This document shows positions 53,556-62,047 of a stretch of DNA of 64,000 nt, in pieces (position 1 is the first letter of the stretch; the number at the start of each line of letters is the position of its first letter). Under the pieces are notes generated by a model, which was not told the origin of the DNA, did no database searches, and saw nothing but the letters and a program-made list of their open reading frames with translations. The position numbers and the translations under genes were made by a program. This DNA is from Streptomyces aureoverticillatus (GTDB lineage: Bacteria; Actinomycetota; Actinomycetes; Streptomycetales; Streptomycetaceae). The stretch is from contig NZ_BMSY01000005.1 in the NCBI RefSeq assembly GCF_014649395.1, forward strand, positions 248,001 through 312,000. Direction: 5' to 3'.

Positions 53556-56500
53556 AGGCCTCCCGCACCTCGAACGCGTCGAGGACGAACTCCGCCTTCC
53601 CGTCGTCGCCGACCTTCCGCAGTCCGACCCACGCCTCGCCCTCGTCCGGGGCGGTGAACTCGTAGGAGAGCGGGGTGGGGGCGGTGGCCACGGGCAGGGC
53701 CTCGCGGGACAGTTCGCGTGCGTCGGGCTCGTCGACGGCCGTGACCCAGGCGTACTGCCCGGCCTTCTCGTTCTCGTACCGGAACGACACCCGGTAGCGC
53801 TTGCCCGCCTCGAAGCGCACGGTGTGCGGGACGGTGCGGTAGACGAGGCCGTCGTTCTCGCCGCGGGACTTCAGTGACTGCGTGCCGTCCACGACGTCGT
53901 CGACGGCCTTGCCGTTCCAGCCGCGCTGGGTGTAAGGGGCGTGCCGCTGCGCGATGTGGGTGCGGGGGTCGGTGGCGCCCCCGGCGTCGCCCTTCACGAA
54001 GGGCCCCCAGCCCTGCGGCACGTTCTCGAAGTCCTCGTGGACGAGCACGCCCCGGCCGGGCGCGGGGCGCCGTTCGACGGCGACGACGCGCACGTTGTCG
54101 AACCGGACCCGTGCCTGACCGGCGGCGGCGCGCAGCGCGAGCCGTACCGGGCCGCCGCCCTCGGGCACGGTGAAGTATGTGAACAGGCGCTGGAAGCGGG
54201 TGCCGTGCTTGCGGTCGGCGGCGACGTAGTTGCCGGCGGTGGAGGTGTGCGTCCAGTTGGCGGCCCTGACGCCGTCGGCGGTGCGCACCTCCAGCGTCGC
54301 CTTGCGCCGCTGCCCGGCCTTCTCCCCCACTTCGACCTGCACGGACGCGGCGTACGTACCGGGCTTGAGGCGGCGCAGGCGCTGGCTGACCGAGGCCGCG
54401 CCGCCTCCGGCGACGACGAGTTCGTAGTCGCCGAGCTTGCTGCGCTCGACGGTGGCGGGGCCGCTGACCTGCCAGGCGTCCAGGGATCCGGAGTGGAAGC
54501 CGGGGTCGCGCAGCGCGGTGCCCTGGCCCCAGTCGGGGTCGGCGGCGCGCCGGACGCGGGAGCGGTGGACGACGTAGGGTTGCTTGGCGGTGGCGTCGAG
54601 GGTGATCTTCCCGTCGCGTACGGGTACGTCGGCGACGAAGGCGCGGCCCTGGTCGGTGAGCCGGTACAGCGCGACCTTGCGGACGCCCGCCCAGCCGCGC
54701 GGCAGGGCCCAACTACTCTTTCCTCCCCGGGGGTTGTAGTGGTACAGCTTCGCCGGGTCGGTGGCCTTGCGCGGTTCCCAGGGCAGCAGATAGCTGCCGT
54801 CGTCGTAGACGAGGCGGCCGTCGGTGGTGATGCGGCGCTTGCCGCCGTCGGCGTCCGACACGGAGGTGGCGCCGGCGCCGAAGAAGGTGATCTCGTGCTC
54901 GGTCCAGGACTTGATGGGCCACGCCTGGAGGTATTTGGCGGGCAGCGCGTGCGTCCAGATCAGGTCGTGGAACGCGGTCCAGTCGGTCTTGCCGGTCCAG
55001 CCGGAGAAGGTGCCCATGCGGGGGATGCCGAGCAGGGTGGGCCACTTGTCGGCGAAGACGTCCTTCTGGTGGTTGCGGATGAAGCGGATCAGCCGGGAGT
55101 TGATGCCGCGCGAGGAGTCGGGGCCGTAGTCCGTCTCCGTCGCCCAGTGCGACCACAGCGCCGAGCGTTCGAAGCCGTGGCCCCATTCGCTCGTGACCAT
55201 CCAGCCCTGGTCGCGCAGGGTGCGCTGGAGGCGGTCGGAGGTCCAGCCGGACTCGCGGAACACGTCGATGTAGAGGGTGTTGAGCGCCGGGTGGGTGTCG
55301 CGGCGCAGGTCGGCGAAGCGCTTGACGATGTCGCCGGAGACCAGGTCGCGGCGCTGGTCGATGCGGTAGCTCTGGTCGAGCCAGTCCCACTGCTCGTTGG
55401 TCTTGTCGACGAGCTTCTCGGAGAAGGCGTTCGCCACCGGGTAGGACTCGGTGGCGTTGACGTGCACGCCGAAGTCGCTGTTCCACTTGGCGCCCTCGCG
55501 CACGAGGGTGTTGAGGTCGTCGAGGCCGCCCGCGCGGGTGTTGTAGTTGCCCGCGTAGTCGGGGTGCGCGGAGTCGTGGCCCTCGGACTGGTAGCCCTTG
55601 AGGAGCGTGTACTGGCGCAGTCCGTCGGTGGCGAGGTGGACGCGCTTGACGTCGTCGAGGGTCGCCAGGAAGGGGTTGGTGGCCTGCGAGGCGAAGTTGA
55701 AGGGGATGTGCGGGACGACCCGCAGGTGCTGCTCGTCGGCGCCGAGCGGGGTGACCATGATGTCGCGGAAGGCGATCGCGGCGTCCTGCCAGTCGACCTT
55801 GCCGTCGCCGTTGCGGTCGCCGGTGACGACGACCGTTGCGTAGGGCAGCGGTTCGGTGGCGTCGACCGGGGAGGTGGCGGCGCGGTGCGTCCACTGGCCG
55901 GGGGTCAGCCGCGCCTCGACGTATCCGTCCTTGCGGACGGTCTGCCGCCACAGGCGGCCGTTCTCCCAACTGGTCTCCGCCGTGGGCTTGTCGTAGCAGG
56001 TGTTGGTCTCGATGGCGCCGCCCAGCTTGTCGTGCGCGAGCACCGCGTACGCGCAGCCGCTCGCCGCCTCGGCGGGCGTGTCCGGCGCGAGCTTCACCAG
56101 GGTGTCGCCGCTCTTGGCCTTGTCGAGCTGCACCTTCGCGGCGAGCAGCGCGGCGCCTGGCTGGTCGCTGCGGACGCTGAGCAGGGCGAGGCCGGGGACG
56201 CGGAGGGTGCCGACGCGCAGCGCGGCGGTGTCGGTGATCTTCGTGACGCGCCAGTGGACCTGACGGCCCTTGACGGCGATCTCGACATCGATGCGGGTGC
56301 CGCCGTCGAGGGTGAGGGTGTACGTGGCGCGGTCGCCGCCGACGGTCGCGGTGACCTTCGGCGTGTGCCCCTTCTCGTCGACGAGGAGGGTGGTGACGGG
56401 GTCGGCCTGTCCGTGCAGGACGGCGCGGCTCGCGCGGTCGGTGTACGACACGATCCGCGGGAAGCCGGTGGCGACGCGCACTTCGAGGGCCGCGGAGCGC

Positions 56501-56658
56501 AGGATCGCCTCGTCCGCCCCGGACTCGGCGGCGGACGAGGCGTACGGGGCCGCGTACGCGGTGCCGGTACCGGCACCGACTGCGGCCCCTATCCCTGCGA
56601 TCGCTCCCGAGGCGACCACGGCTCTGCGGCTCGGCCCGGACGTCTGTGACGGCAGCAT
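53554..56658 (-). CDS. Secreted endo-alpha-N-acetylgalactosaminidase, GH101
   Basis: A 1034-residue exported enzyme that should release core-1 O-glycans from mucin-type glycoproteins. Twin-arginine-like signal SRRAVVASGAIAGIGAAVGA (10-29). A beta-rich N-terminal domain (about 50-280) is followed by a DRNGDGKVDWQDA calcium loop (281-293) and the barrel (about 300-640): IPFNFASQATNPFLATLDDV, GYQSEGHDSAHPDYAG, LYIDVFRESGW with the likely nucleophile Asp465, and TSEWGHG with the likely acid/base Glu491. C-terminal carbohydrate-binding-type domains (about 700-1034) contain EDFENVPQGWGPFVKG. The ATG at 56658 has GGAGGG. Rare in soil actinomycetes; host or fungal glycoproteins are possible targets. 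Confidence 0.9.
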   Translation of the reverse strand: MLPSQTSGPSRRAVVASGAIAGIGAAVGAGTGTAYAAPYASSAAESGADEAILRSAALEVRVATGFPRIVSYTDRASRAVLHGQADPVTTLLVDEKGHTPKVTATVGGDRATYTLTLDGGTRIDVEIAVKGRQVHWRVTKITDTAALRVGTLRVPGLALLSVRSDQPGAALLAAKVQLDKAKSGDTLVKLAPDTPAEAASGCAYAVLAHDKLGGAIETNTCYDKPTAETSWENGRLWRQTVRKDGYVEARLTPGQWTHRAATSPVDATEPLPYATVVVTGDRNGDGKVDWQDAAIAFRDIMVTPLGADEQHLRVVPHIPFNFASQATNPFLATLDDVKRVHLATDGLRQYTLLKGYQSEGHDSAHPDYAGNYNTRAGGLDDLNTLVREGAKWNSDFGVHVNATESYPVANAFSEKLVDKTNEQWDWLDQSYRIDQRRDLVSGDIVKRFADLRRDTHPALNTLYIDVFRESGWTSDRLQRTLRDQGWMVTSEWGHGFERSALWSHWATETDYGPDSSRGINSRLIRFIRNHQKDVFADKWPTLLGIPRMGTFSGWTGKTDWTAFHDLIWTHALPAKYLQAWPIKSWTEHEITFFGAGATSVSDADGGKRRITTDGRLVYDDGSYLLPWEPRKATDPAKLYHYNPRGGKSSWALPRGWAGVRKVALYRLTDQGRAFVADVPVRDGKITLDATAKQPYVVHRSRVRRAADPDWGQGTALRDPGFHSGSLDAWQVSGPATVERSKLGDYELVVAGGGAASVSQRLRRLKPGTYAASVQVEVGEKAGQRRKATLEVRTADGVRAANWTHTSTAGNYVAADRKHGTRFQRLFTYFTVPEGGGPVRLALRAAAGQARVRFDNVRVVAVERRPAPGRGVLVHEDFENVPQGWGPFVKGDAGGATDPRTHIAQRHAPYTQRGWNGKAVDDVVDGTQSLKSRGENDGLVYRTVPHTVRFEAGKRYRVSFRYENEKAGQYAWVTAVDEPDARELSREALPVATAPTPLSYEFTAPDEGEAWVGLRKVGDDGKAEFVLDAFEVREA

Positions 56659-56833
56659 GAATGAACGCACCCTCCGTGGAACGGAATTCGTGACGGTCAC
56701 GATGCGCCGCACGGGACGAGGGGGCCCATGGACAAAGGTGGGAGAGGTGTTGGACTAACGTCGGGGCGGGCTCGGGTGCGCGCCGGGGAGGTGTCCGCGC
56801 CGGGTGGTCCCGGTGGACGGTGTCCTTGCCCGG

Positions 56834-57724
56834 CTAGTCCTGGTGGACCTTGTCCCTGCCGGGGCCGCCGGACAGCTTGTCGCGGCCCGCGCCGCCGCGC
56901 AGCAGGTCGTCGCCGCTGTTGCCGTACATGGTGTCGTCGCTCCGGTCGCCGTAGAGCTTGTCGTCGCCGCGGCCGCCGCGGATGTCGTCCTTGCCCGCCT
57001 TGCCGTGCACGGTGTCCTTGCCGTCGCCCCCGGTGAGGGAGTTGGGGCGGTCGGTGCCGGTGAGGGTGTCGTCGCCGGTGCCGCCGTCGCAGGAGGAGGC
57101 GCAGCCGGTCATGGTGTCGTCGCCCGCGCCGCCGAAGGCGCCTTCGCCCCAGGCGCCGCCGCCTCCGGTGGTGCGGTCGGCGCCGGCGTCGCCGTGGATC
57201 GTGACGTAGCCGTTGGCCTTGAGGGTGTCGTCGCCCTTGCCGCCGTGCAGGGTGAGGTAGGCGTTGTTGCCGGGGTCGACGGTGACGCGGTCGTTGCCGT
57301 CGCCGGTGTCGGCGACGAGCTTCTCCAGGTCGGAGGCGCTGTCGCCGGGCGGCGGCACGGTGCAGACGACCTTGGTGCGGTCGGCCGGGTCGGGGTGCGC
57401 GCAGCCCTCGCCCGCGGTGAGGGGCACGCGGTCGTCGACGGTGAAGTCGTACAGGCCGCCGTAGGAGCCGTCGTCGCGGAACGCGTACGTGATGGTCACG
57501 TCGTTGGCCTGGCCCGCGGCGGCGGTGTAGTACACCTTCAGGTCGGGCTTGACCTGGACGGTCGTGGGGGCGTCGGGGGCCGCGGTGGCGGTGGGGGCGG
57601 CGGTGAGGGCGGTGGCTCCGAGCGCGGCGCAGGCGAGGGCGGTGCCGATGCCGTGCCGTCGGTGCGGGCGGGGGCGGCGGGTGCGGCAGGTGCGGCGGCG
57701 GACACGGTGCGGGGCGGTCGGCAT
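56834..57724 (-). CDS. Secreted RTX-like calcium-binding repeat protein
   Basis: A 296-residue exported protein. A long Arg/His-rich start and signal (about 25-50, GIGTALACAALGATALTAAP) lead to a beta domain (about 50-150) and then nonapeptide repeats of the hemolysin type (about 150-296): GGKGDDTLKANG, GGTGDDTLTG, GKAGKDDIRGGRGDDKLYG, GNSGDDLLRGGAGRDKLSG. Such repeats bind calcium and fold after export. It has no enzymatic domain. The ATG at 57724 follows AGGAGGT. It lies upstream of the GH101 gene on the same strand, 175 bp apart. Role unknown; a calcium-stabilised surface or secreted protein. Confidence 0.88.
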   Translation of the reverse strand: MPTAPHRVRRRTCRTRRPRPHRRHGIGTALACAALGATALTAAPTATAAPDAPTTVQVKPDLKVYYTAAAGQANDVTITYAFRDDGSYGGLYDFTVDDRVPLTAGEGCAHPDPADRTKVVCTVPPPGDSASDLEKLVADTGDGNDRVTVDPGNNAYLTLHGGKGDDTLKANGYVTIHGDAGADRTTGGGGAWGEGAFGGAGDDTMTGCASSCDGGTGDDTLTGTDRPNSLTGGDGKDTVHGKAGKDDIRGGRGDDKLYGDRSDDTMYGNSGDDLLRGGAGRDKLSGGPGRDKVHQD

Positions 57725-57888
57725 GGTCGTACCTCCTGGGTGGGCGGTAGAGCGTTCGTTCCCCTGACACCTGTTGGACCTCCGGCGGGCGTGCCCGTTG
57801 TATCGGCGGGCCATGTGTTCACCCGGGGTTCAACCGGCGCGGCACCGCGGGGTTCGACCGCGCGGCCTTCGCCACCACCTGCTCGCCC

Positions 57889-59100
57889 CTACCCCGCCGC
57901 CCCCTGCCCGTACGGCAGTACCGCCCGGACCTCCCAGCCGCCCTCCGTGCCCGGTCCCGCCGTCAAGGTGCCGCCGAGTGCCGTGGCGCGTTCCTCCAGG
58001 CCGGCGAGGCCGAACCCGCCCCGCTCGCCGTGCCGTTCGCCCGCGCCGGGGCCCCGCCCGGGCCCCGCCGCCGGGCCCGCCCCGGTCGGCTGCCTGCCGT
58101 CGTCGGCGACCCGGACCTCCAGGCCGCCCTCGACGGTCCGCACGCCGACGCGCACCGCCGAGGCGCCGGACGCGTGTTTGCGTACGTTGGTCAGCGCCTC
58201 GCGCACGATGTGGTGGGCGGTGGCGGCGAGATCGGCCGGAAGCCGCTCCTGGAGTCCGCCCTCCACCCGCACCGTGACCGGTGGCCCGGTGGCGGTGAAC
58301 GCCTCGGCGAGGTCGCGCAGTTCGGCGAGCCCGGCCACCGGCACGGTGCGGGCCTCGCCCTCGCGGAGCACCCGCACCAGGCGCCGCATCGCGCCGAGCG
58401 CCTCGTCGCCCGCGTCGGCGATGCGCGCGAAGGTGCCCGCCGCGGCGTCGGCGCCGACCGCGGTGAACGACGCGGCGCGGGCCTGCACGACGATCCCGGT
58501 GACATGGTGGGCGACCAGATCGTGCAGTTCACGGGCGAGTTCGAGGCGTTCGGCGGCGCGCACGGCCTGCATGTCGCGCACGCGCTGGGCCTGTTGGGCG
58601 CGGAGCAGCAGGGAGAACGCGCTGACGACGGCGGCGAGCGCGGAGAACAGCAGCGTGAAGCGGCCCGGTGAGGCGTCCCGCACCGGCGCGGCCACGCAGG
58701 CGAGGGCGAGCAGTGTGCCGAGTACGGCGGCGCGGCGGGCGGGCAGCCGCAGCAGGACGCCGGTGAGCAGCACGAGCAGCGCGATGGCCTCGCCCATGCC
58801 CCAGACGAGCTGCGGCCGCGCGCCGGCGAAGACGTACAGCGTGGCCGCCCAGGAGACACCGGCCGCGAGCCAGGCGCGCGGGGTCAGCGGCAGTCGCGCC
58901 CACGGCACGGCGCACAGGCAGCAGAGGATGCCCGCGGTCCACACGGCGGCGCGCGGTCCGGTGGGCTGGCGGGCGAGCGTCAGGCCCTCGACGCTGACGA
59001 GGAGGACGAGGACGGCGGCGAGCAGCAGGCGGGCGGCGGTGCGGCGGGCGGGGTGCCGGTCGAGCAGGCGTGCGTACCGGTCGAGGATCTCGGTGGTCAC
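57889..59100 (-). CDS. Sensor histidine kinase, NarL-partner type (HisKA_3)
   Basis: A 403-residue membrane kinase. Five or six hydrophobic segments (about 22-165) with almost no external loop suggest sensing in or at the membrane. The dimerisation box is ELARELHDLVAHHVTG with phospho-His193. The ATPase domain has HHIVREALTNVRKHA (N box), VRVADDGR (D box) and GGFGLAGLEERA (G box), with a Gly/Pro-rich insert before the G box. The GTG at 59100 overlaps the response-regulator stop (GTGA), so the pair is coupled. The signal is unknown. Confidence 0.93.
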   Translation of the reverse strand: MTTEILDRYARLLDRHPARRTAARLLLAAVLVLLVSVEGLTLARQPTGPRAAVWTAGILCCLCAVPWARLPLTPRAWLAAGVSWAATLYVFAGARPQLVWGMGEAIALLVLLTGVLLRLPARRAAVLGTLLALACVAAPVRDASPGRFTLLFSALAAVVSAFSLLLRAQQAQRVRDMQAVRAAERLELARELHDLVAHHVTGIVVQARAASFTAVGADAAAGTFARIADAGDEALGAMRRLVRVLREGEARTVPVAGLAELRDLAEAFTATGPPVTVRVEGGLQERLPADLAATAHHIVREALTNVRKHASGASAVRVGVRTVEGGLEVRVADDGRQPTGAGPAAGPGRGPGAGERHGERGGFGLAGLEERATALGGTLTAGPGTEGGWEVRAVLPYGQGAAG

Positions 59101-59765
59101 GGCGTGCGGGTGGCGAGGCCGCTCTCCCAGGCCCAGGCGGCGATCTCGACGCGGTTCCTGGCGTCGAGCTTCGCCTGGACGTTGGCGAGGTGGGACTTGA
59201 CCGTGGACAGGGAGACGAACAGTTCGGCGGCGATCTCGTTGTTGGTGCGGCCGCGGGCCAGCGCGCGCACGACGTCCTGTTCGCGCCGGGTGAGGGGTTC
59301 GGTGGGCGTACGGGTGCTGCGGCCGGGGGTGTCGGCGGCGCCGGGTGCCAGCTCCCGCAGCAGCCGCACGGTGATCGCGGGCGAGACGAGCGCGTCGCCG
59401 ACGGCGGCGGCGCGCACGGCCTCCACCAGCATGGCGGGTCCTGCGTTCTTCAGCAGGAAGCCGCTGGCGCCGGCGCCCAGCGCCGCGTGCACGTACTCGT
59501 CGAGGTCGAAGGTGGTGACGATGACGACGCGCGGCCGCACCCCGGCGCGGGCGGCCAGGCGGCGGGTGACCTCCAGGCCGTCGAGGCGCGGCATGCGGAT
59601 GTCGAGGAGCAGCACGTCGGGGTCGTGGCGGGCGACGGCGGCGAGGGCGGCCTCGCCGTCGGTGACGTCGGCGAGGACCTCGATGTCGGGCTGGCTCTCC
59701 AGGATCATGCGGAAGCCGGTGCGGACCATGTCCTGGTCGTCCGCGATGACCACCGTGATCGCCAT
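59097..59765 (-). CDS. NarL/LuxR-type response regulator
   Basis: A 222-residue DNA-binding regulator. Receiver domain 1-120: VVIADDQDMVRTGFRMILES, phospho-acceptor Asp55 in LLLDIRMPR, VTTFDLDEYV, and FLLKNAGPAML (Lys). C-terminal LuxR helix-turn-helix (about 155-215): LTRREQDVVRALARGRTNNE, then VSLSTVKSHLANVQAKLDAR. First gene of the pair with the histidine kinase. No target can be named; the RTX and GH101 genes lie downstream on the same strand. Confidence 0.95.
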   Translation of the reverse strand: MAITVVIADDQDMVRTGFRMILESQPDIEVLADVTDGEAALAAVARHDPDVLLLDIRMPRLDGLEVTRRLAARAGVRPRVVIVTTFDLDEYVHAALGAGASGFLLKNAGPAMLVEAVRAAAVGDALVSPAITVRLLRELAPGAADTPGRSTRTPTEPLTRREQDVVRALARGRTNNEIAAELFVSLSTVKSHLANVQAKLDARNRVEIAAWAWESGLATRTP

Positions 59766-59834
59766 GTGCCGCCGTCCGCCCGTGCCCGAAGCCTGCCTCG
59801 TACGCCCCCAAGTGTCCCATATTGGGGTATACGA

Positions 59835-59868
59835 AGCGGGGCCGGGTCATGAGTGACCCGGCCCCGCT
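59835..59868 (-). terminator. Terminator after the trypsin gene
   Basis: AGCGGGGCCGGGTCA and its exact complement form a 15-bp stem with a TGAG loop, 11 bp beyond the protease stop. It also insulates the response-regulator gene that follows. Confidence 0.9.
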
Positions 59869-59879
59869 CCTCCAGACCG

Positions 59880-60677
59880 TCAGAGCTGACTGGCGTGCTT
59901 GGTTATGTCGGCCGCGAAGGTCGACACCTCGGTGTAGACACCGGGGAACTTCGGGCGGGCGCAGCCGTTGCCCCAGCTCACGATGCCGACCTGGATGTAC
60001 TGACCGGCCTCGTCCTTGCGGAACATGGGACCGCCGGAGTCACCCTGGCAGGTGTCGACGCCACCCACGTTGAGCTTGCCGGCGCAGATCTCCTCGCCGG
60101 GGATGATGTCGCCGCTGTAGGCGGCCTGGCAGTCGGCGTCGCTGACGAACGGAACCGTGGCCTTGAGCAGGTAGCGCTGCTGGGCGCCGCCCTCGCGGTT
60201 GGCGCCCCAGCCGGCGACGGTGAAGTCGCCCTTGTTGTACTTCGTCGTCGTGGCGATCTTCAGCGTGGGCTGGTTGATCGGCTTGGCGAGCTTGATGAGC
60301 GCCCAGTCCTTGCCCTTGCCGTTGTAGCCGGGGGCCTGGAGGACCTTGGTGGACTTGACCTTGATGGCGCTCGGGCTCTGCAGGTCCACCACGCCGCCGG
60401 TGGCGGTGATCGAGGTGTTGTTGCCGGAGCCGTCGACGCAGTGCGCCGCGGTCAGGACGACGTCCTGCTTGAGGAGGGAGCCGCCACAGCCCATGGAAAG
60501 CCGGACCATGAACGGGAATTCACCCTGGGCGGCGCGCACGCCGCCGACGACGCGCTCGCCCGGGTTCGGGCCGGGGTGCGGGGCCGCCTGGGCGGCGACG
60601 GGCTGCAGGCTGACGACACCGAGCGCGATCGACCCGAGGACGGCGGCTCTCTTGACTCCACGGAACTTCGTCTTCAA
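59880..60677 (-). CDS. sprT: Secreted trypsin-like serine protease
   Basis: A 265-residue preproprotein very close to Streptomyces griseus trypsin. A signal peptide (about 8-32, GVKRAAVLGSIALGVVSLQP) and short propeptide precede the mature N-terminus RVVGGVRAAQGEFPFMVRLS (42-61). Catalytic triad: His79 in LTAAHC, Asp124 in KDWALIKL and Ser214 in CQGDSGGP, with six Cys. Asp208 in GGVDTCQGD marks the trypsin S1 pocket, so it cuts after Arg or Lys. The TTG start at 60677 is favoured by AGGAG seven bases upstream. It is exported and probably developmentally regulated, as in other streptomycetes. Confidence 0.95.
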   Translation of the reverse strand: MKTKFRGVKRAAVLGSIALGVVSLQPVAAQAAPHPGPNPGERVVGGVRAAQGEFPFMVRLSMGCGGSLLKQDVVLTAAHCVDGSGNNTSITATGGVVDLQSPSAIKVKSTKVLQAPGYNGKGKDWALIKLAKPINQPTLKIATTTKYNKGDFTVAGWGANREGGAQQRYLLKATVPFVSDADCQAAYSGDIIPGEEICAGKLNVGGVDTCQGDSGGPMFRKDEAGQYIQVGIVSWGNGCARPKFPGVYTEVSTFAADITKHASQL

Positions 60678-60932
60678 CTTCTGCTCCTTCTGGGAGTGGT
60701 GGGGGGTTGCGCACGCGACGGGCCCACACCGCGCGTGCCGGAGCACCACTCCGGCGTACTGCGTGGCATGAGCCCGCCAAGCGTTGTTGGATTATGAGGA
60801 GGGCCACACACGGGCGACAAGGGGCGGTTTTCGGCCAGGCGTCGGCGTGGGGGCTGGTAACCGGCCCGATCAACCCCCGTACAGTGGGGACGAATTGGAC
60901 AACGGGCTCACCGGCTCAAGGGGGGTGGCGGC

Positions 60933-61835
60933 GTGGCGAACGGCGGCCCCGTGGAGCACGGGTTCCCGCATCTGGAGACGGTGCACGCGGCCATCACGGC
61001 GCTGTACCGGCGGCTCTCGTACGACACCGTCCACACCTTCGACACCAGCGTCACCCCGGCCGACGTGGCCTTCTGCGACCAGGACGACCTGTACCTGGGC
61101 GTGCAGCGGGTGGCCCGCGAGATGGTCCGGCACCTGCGCCTGCCGGACGCCCGCATGATCGTGTCGTTCCGCGAGATGGAGCACGCGGCGTACGTCGAAC
61201 TGGCCGCGGGCCCCGAGTACTTCATCGAGCTGAACGACCGCTTCCGCACCCATCGCAGGGACATCGGCGCGGCCCTCGCGCACGAGGTGATGCACGTCTA
61301 TCTGCACCGCCTCGACCTGTCGTTCCCGGGCACGCGCGCCAACGAGATCCTGACCGACACGGCGACGACGTACCTGGGCGCGGGCTGGCTGCTCCTGGAC
61401 GCCTACCGCGAGGACCGCGCCTCCTCGCAGAAGCTCGGCTATCTGACGCCGGAGGAGTTCGGCTACGTCCTCGCCAAGCGGGCCCTCGCGTTCGGCGAGG
61501 CCCCCGAGACGTGGTTCACCAGCCCGCAGGCGTACACGGCGTACACGAAGGGTCTCGCGCGGGCCCGCCAGGACGAGCAGCAGCCGCCGCTGACGGCGGC
61601 GGGGTGGGCGGGGCGGCGGCGGTACGCCAAGGACCGCCGGTACGCCCAGGACCACGGCACGGCGACGGGCCCGCGCCCCGGCGGCCCGTACGCCTTCTCG
61701 CGCTCCGACGGCACGGGCCCGCTGCGGGTGTCCTTCCCCTGCCCGACCTGCCACCAGCGAATCCGCGTCCCCGCACGCGGCCGCATCCGAGCCCGCTGCG
61801 GCCTGTGCCGAACGGTGCTGGAGTGCGATACGTGA
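60933..61835 (+). CDS. Uncharacterised HExxH protein with C-terminal zinc ribbon
   Basis: A 300-residue protein that I cannot place in a named family. A possible metallopeptidase core shows YFIELNDRFRTHRR then ALAHEVMHVYLHRLDL with HEVMH (117-121), a further His125 and a downstream Glu138 in RANEILTDTATTYLG. This spacing fits zinc-dependent gluzincin-like proteins. A disordered Arg/Gln/Gly region (about 205-260) leads to PCPTCHQRIRVPARG and CGLCRTVLEC (about 267-298), a four-Cys zinc ribbon. There is no signal peptide, so it is cytosolic. GTG start after AAGGGGGG. It is divergent from the trypsin gene. Confidence 0.75.
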   Translation: MANGGPVEHGFPHLETVHAAITALYRRLSYDTVHTFDTSVTPADVAFCDQDDLYLGVQRVAREMVRHLRLPDARMIVSFREMEHAAYVELAAGPEYFIELNDRFRTHRRDIGAALAHEVMHVYLHRLDLSFPGTRANEILTDTATTYLGAGWLLLDAYREDRASSQKLGYLTPEEFGYVLAKRALAFGEAPETWFTSPQAYTAYTKGLARARQDEQQPPLTAAGWAGRRRYAKDRRYAQDHGTATGPRPGGPYAFSRSDGTGPLRVSFPCPTCHQRIRVPARGRIRARCGLCRTVLECDT

Positions 61836-61893
61836 GCCGGGCGCCGGTGGGCGGCGCGGGCGTTGTGCGTGAGCGAGTCAACTGCGGTGCGAT

Positions 61894-61920
61894 GGCGCCC
61901 TGAAGGGGCGCGGGTGTGGT
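61894..61920. repeat. Intergenic repeat family I, partial copy G
   Basis: GGCGCCCTGAAGGGGCGCGG, a 27-bp fragment of the family, 24 bp before the next copy. The two probably arose by local duplication. Confidence 0.65.
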
Positions 61921-61946
61921 GCGTGAGTGGCCAGCTGCGGTCCGGT

Positions 61947-62003
61947 GGCGCCCCTGAAGGGGCGCGGGGAACTGCGCGACCAGCCACAACGGACCCGCAG
62001 ATG
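61947..62003. repeat. Intergenic repeat family I, copy H (inverted)
   Basis: GCGCCCCTGAAGGGGCGCGG then GGAACTGCGCGACCAGCCAC and GGACCCGCAG. It is close to the stop of the DEAD-box helicase gene at 62048 and after the HExxH gene. Confidence 0.85.
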
Positions 62004-62047
62004 CACGAAAGCCCAGGGCGGCACTCAGCGCAACGGCGACAGCCGGG

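Noticed and set aside
57000..57300. Repetitive DNA that might be taken for a CRISPR or satellite
   Set aside because: The periodicity is coding: it makes the GGxGxD repeats of the RTX-like protein, with irregular DNA units.
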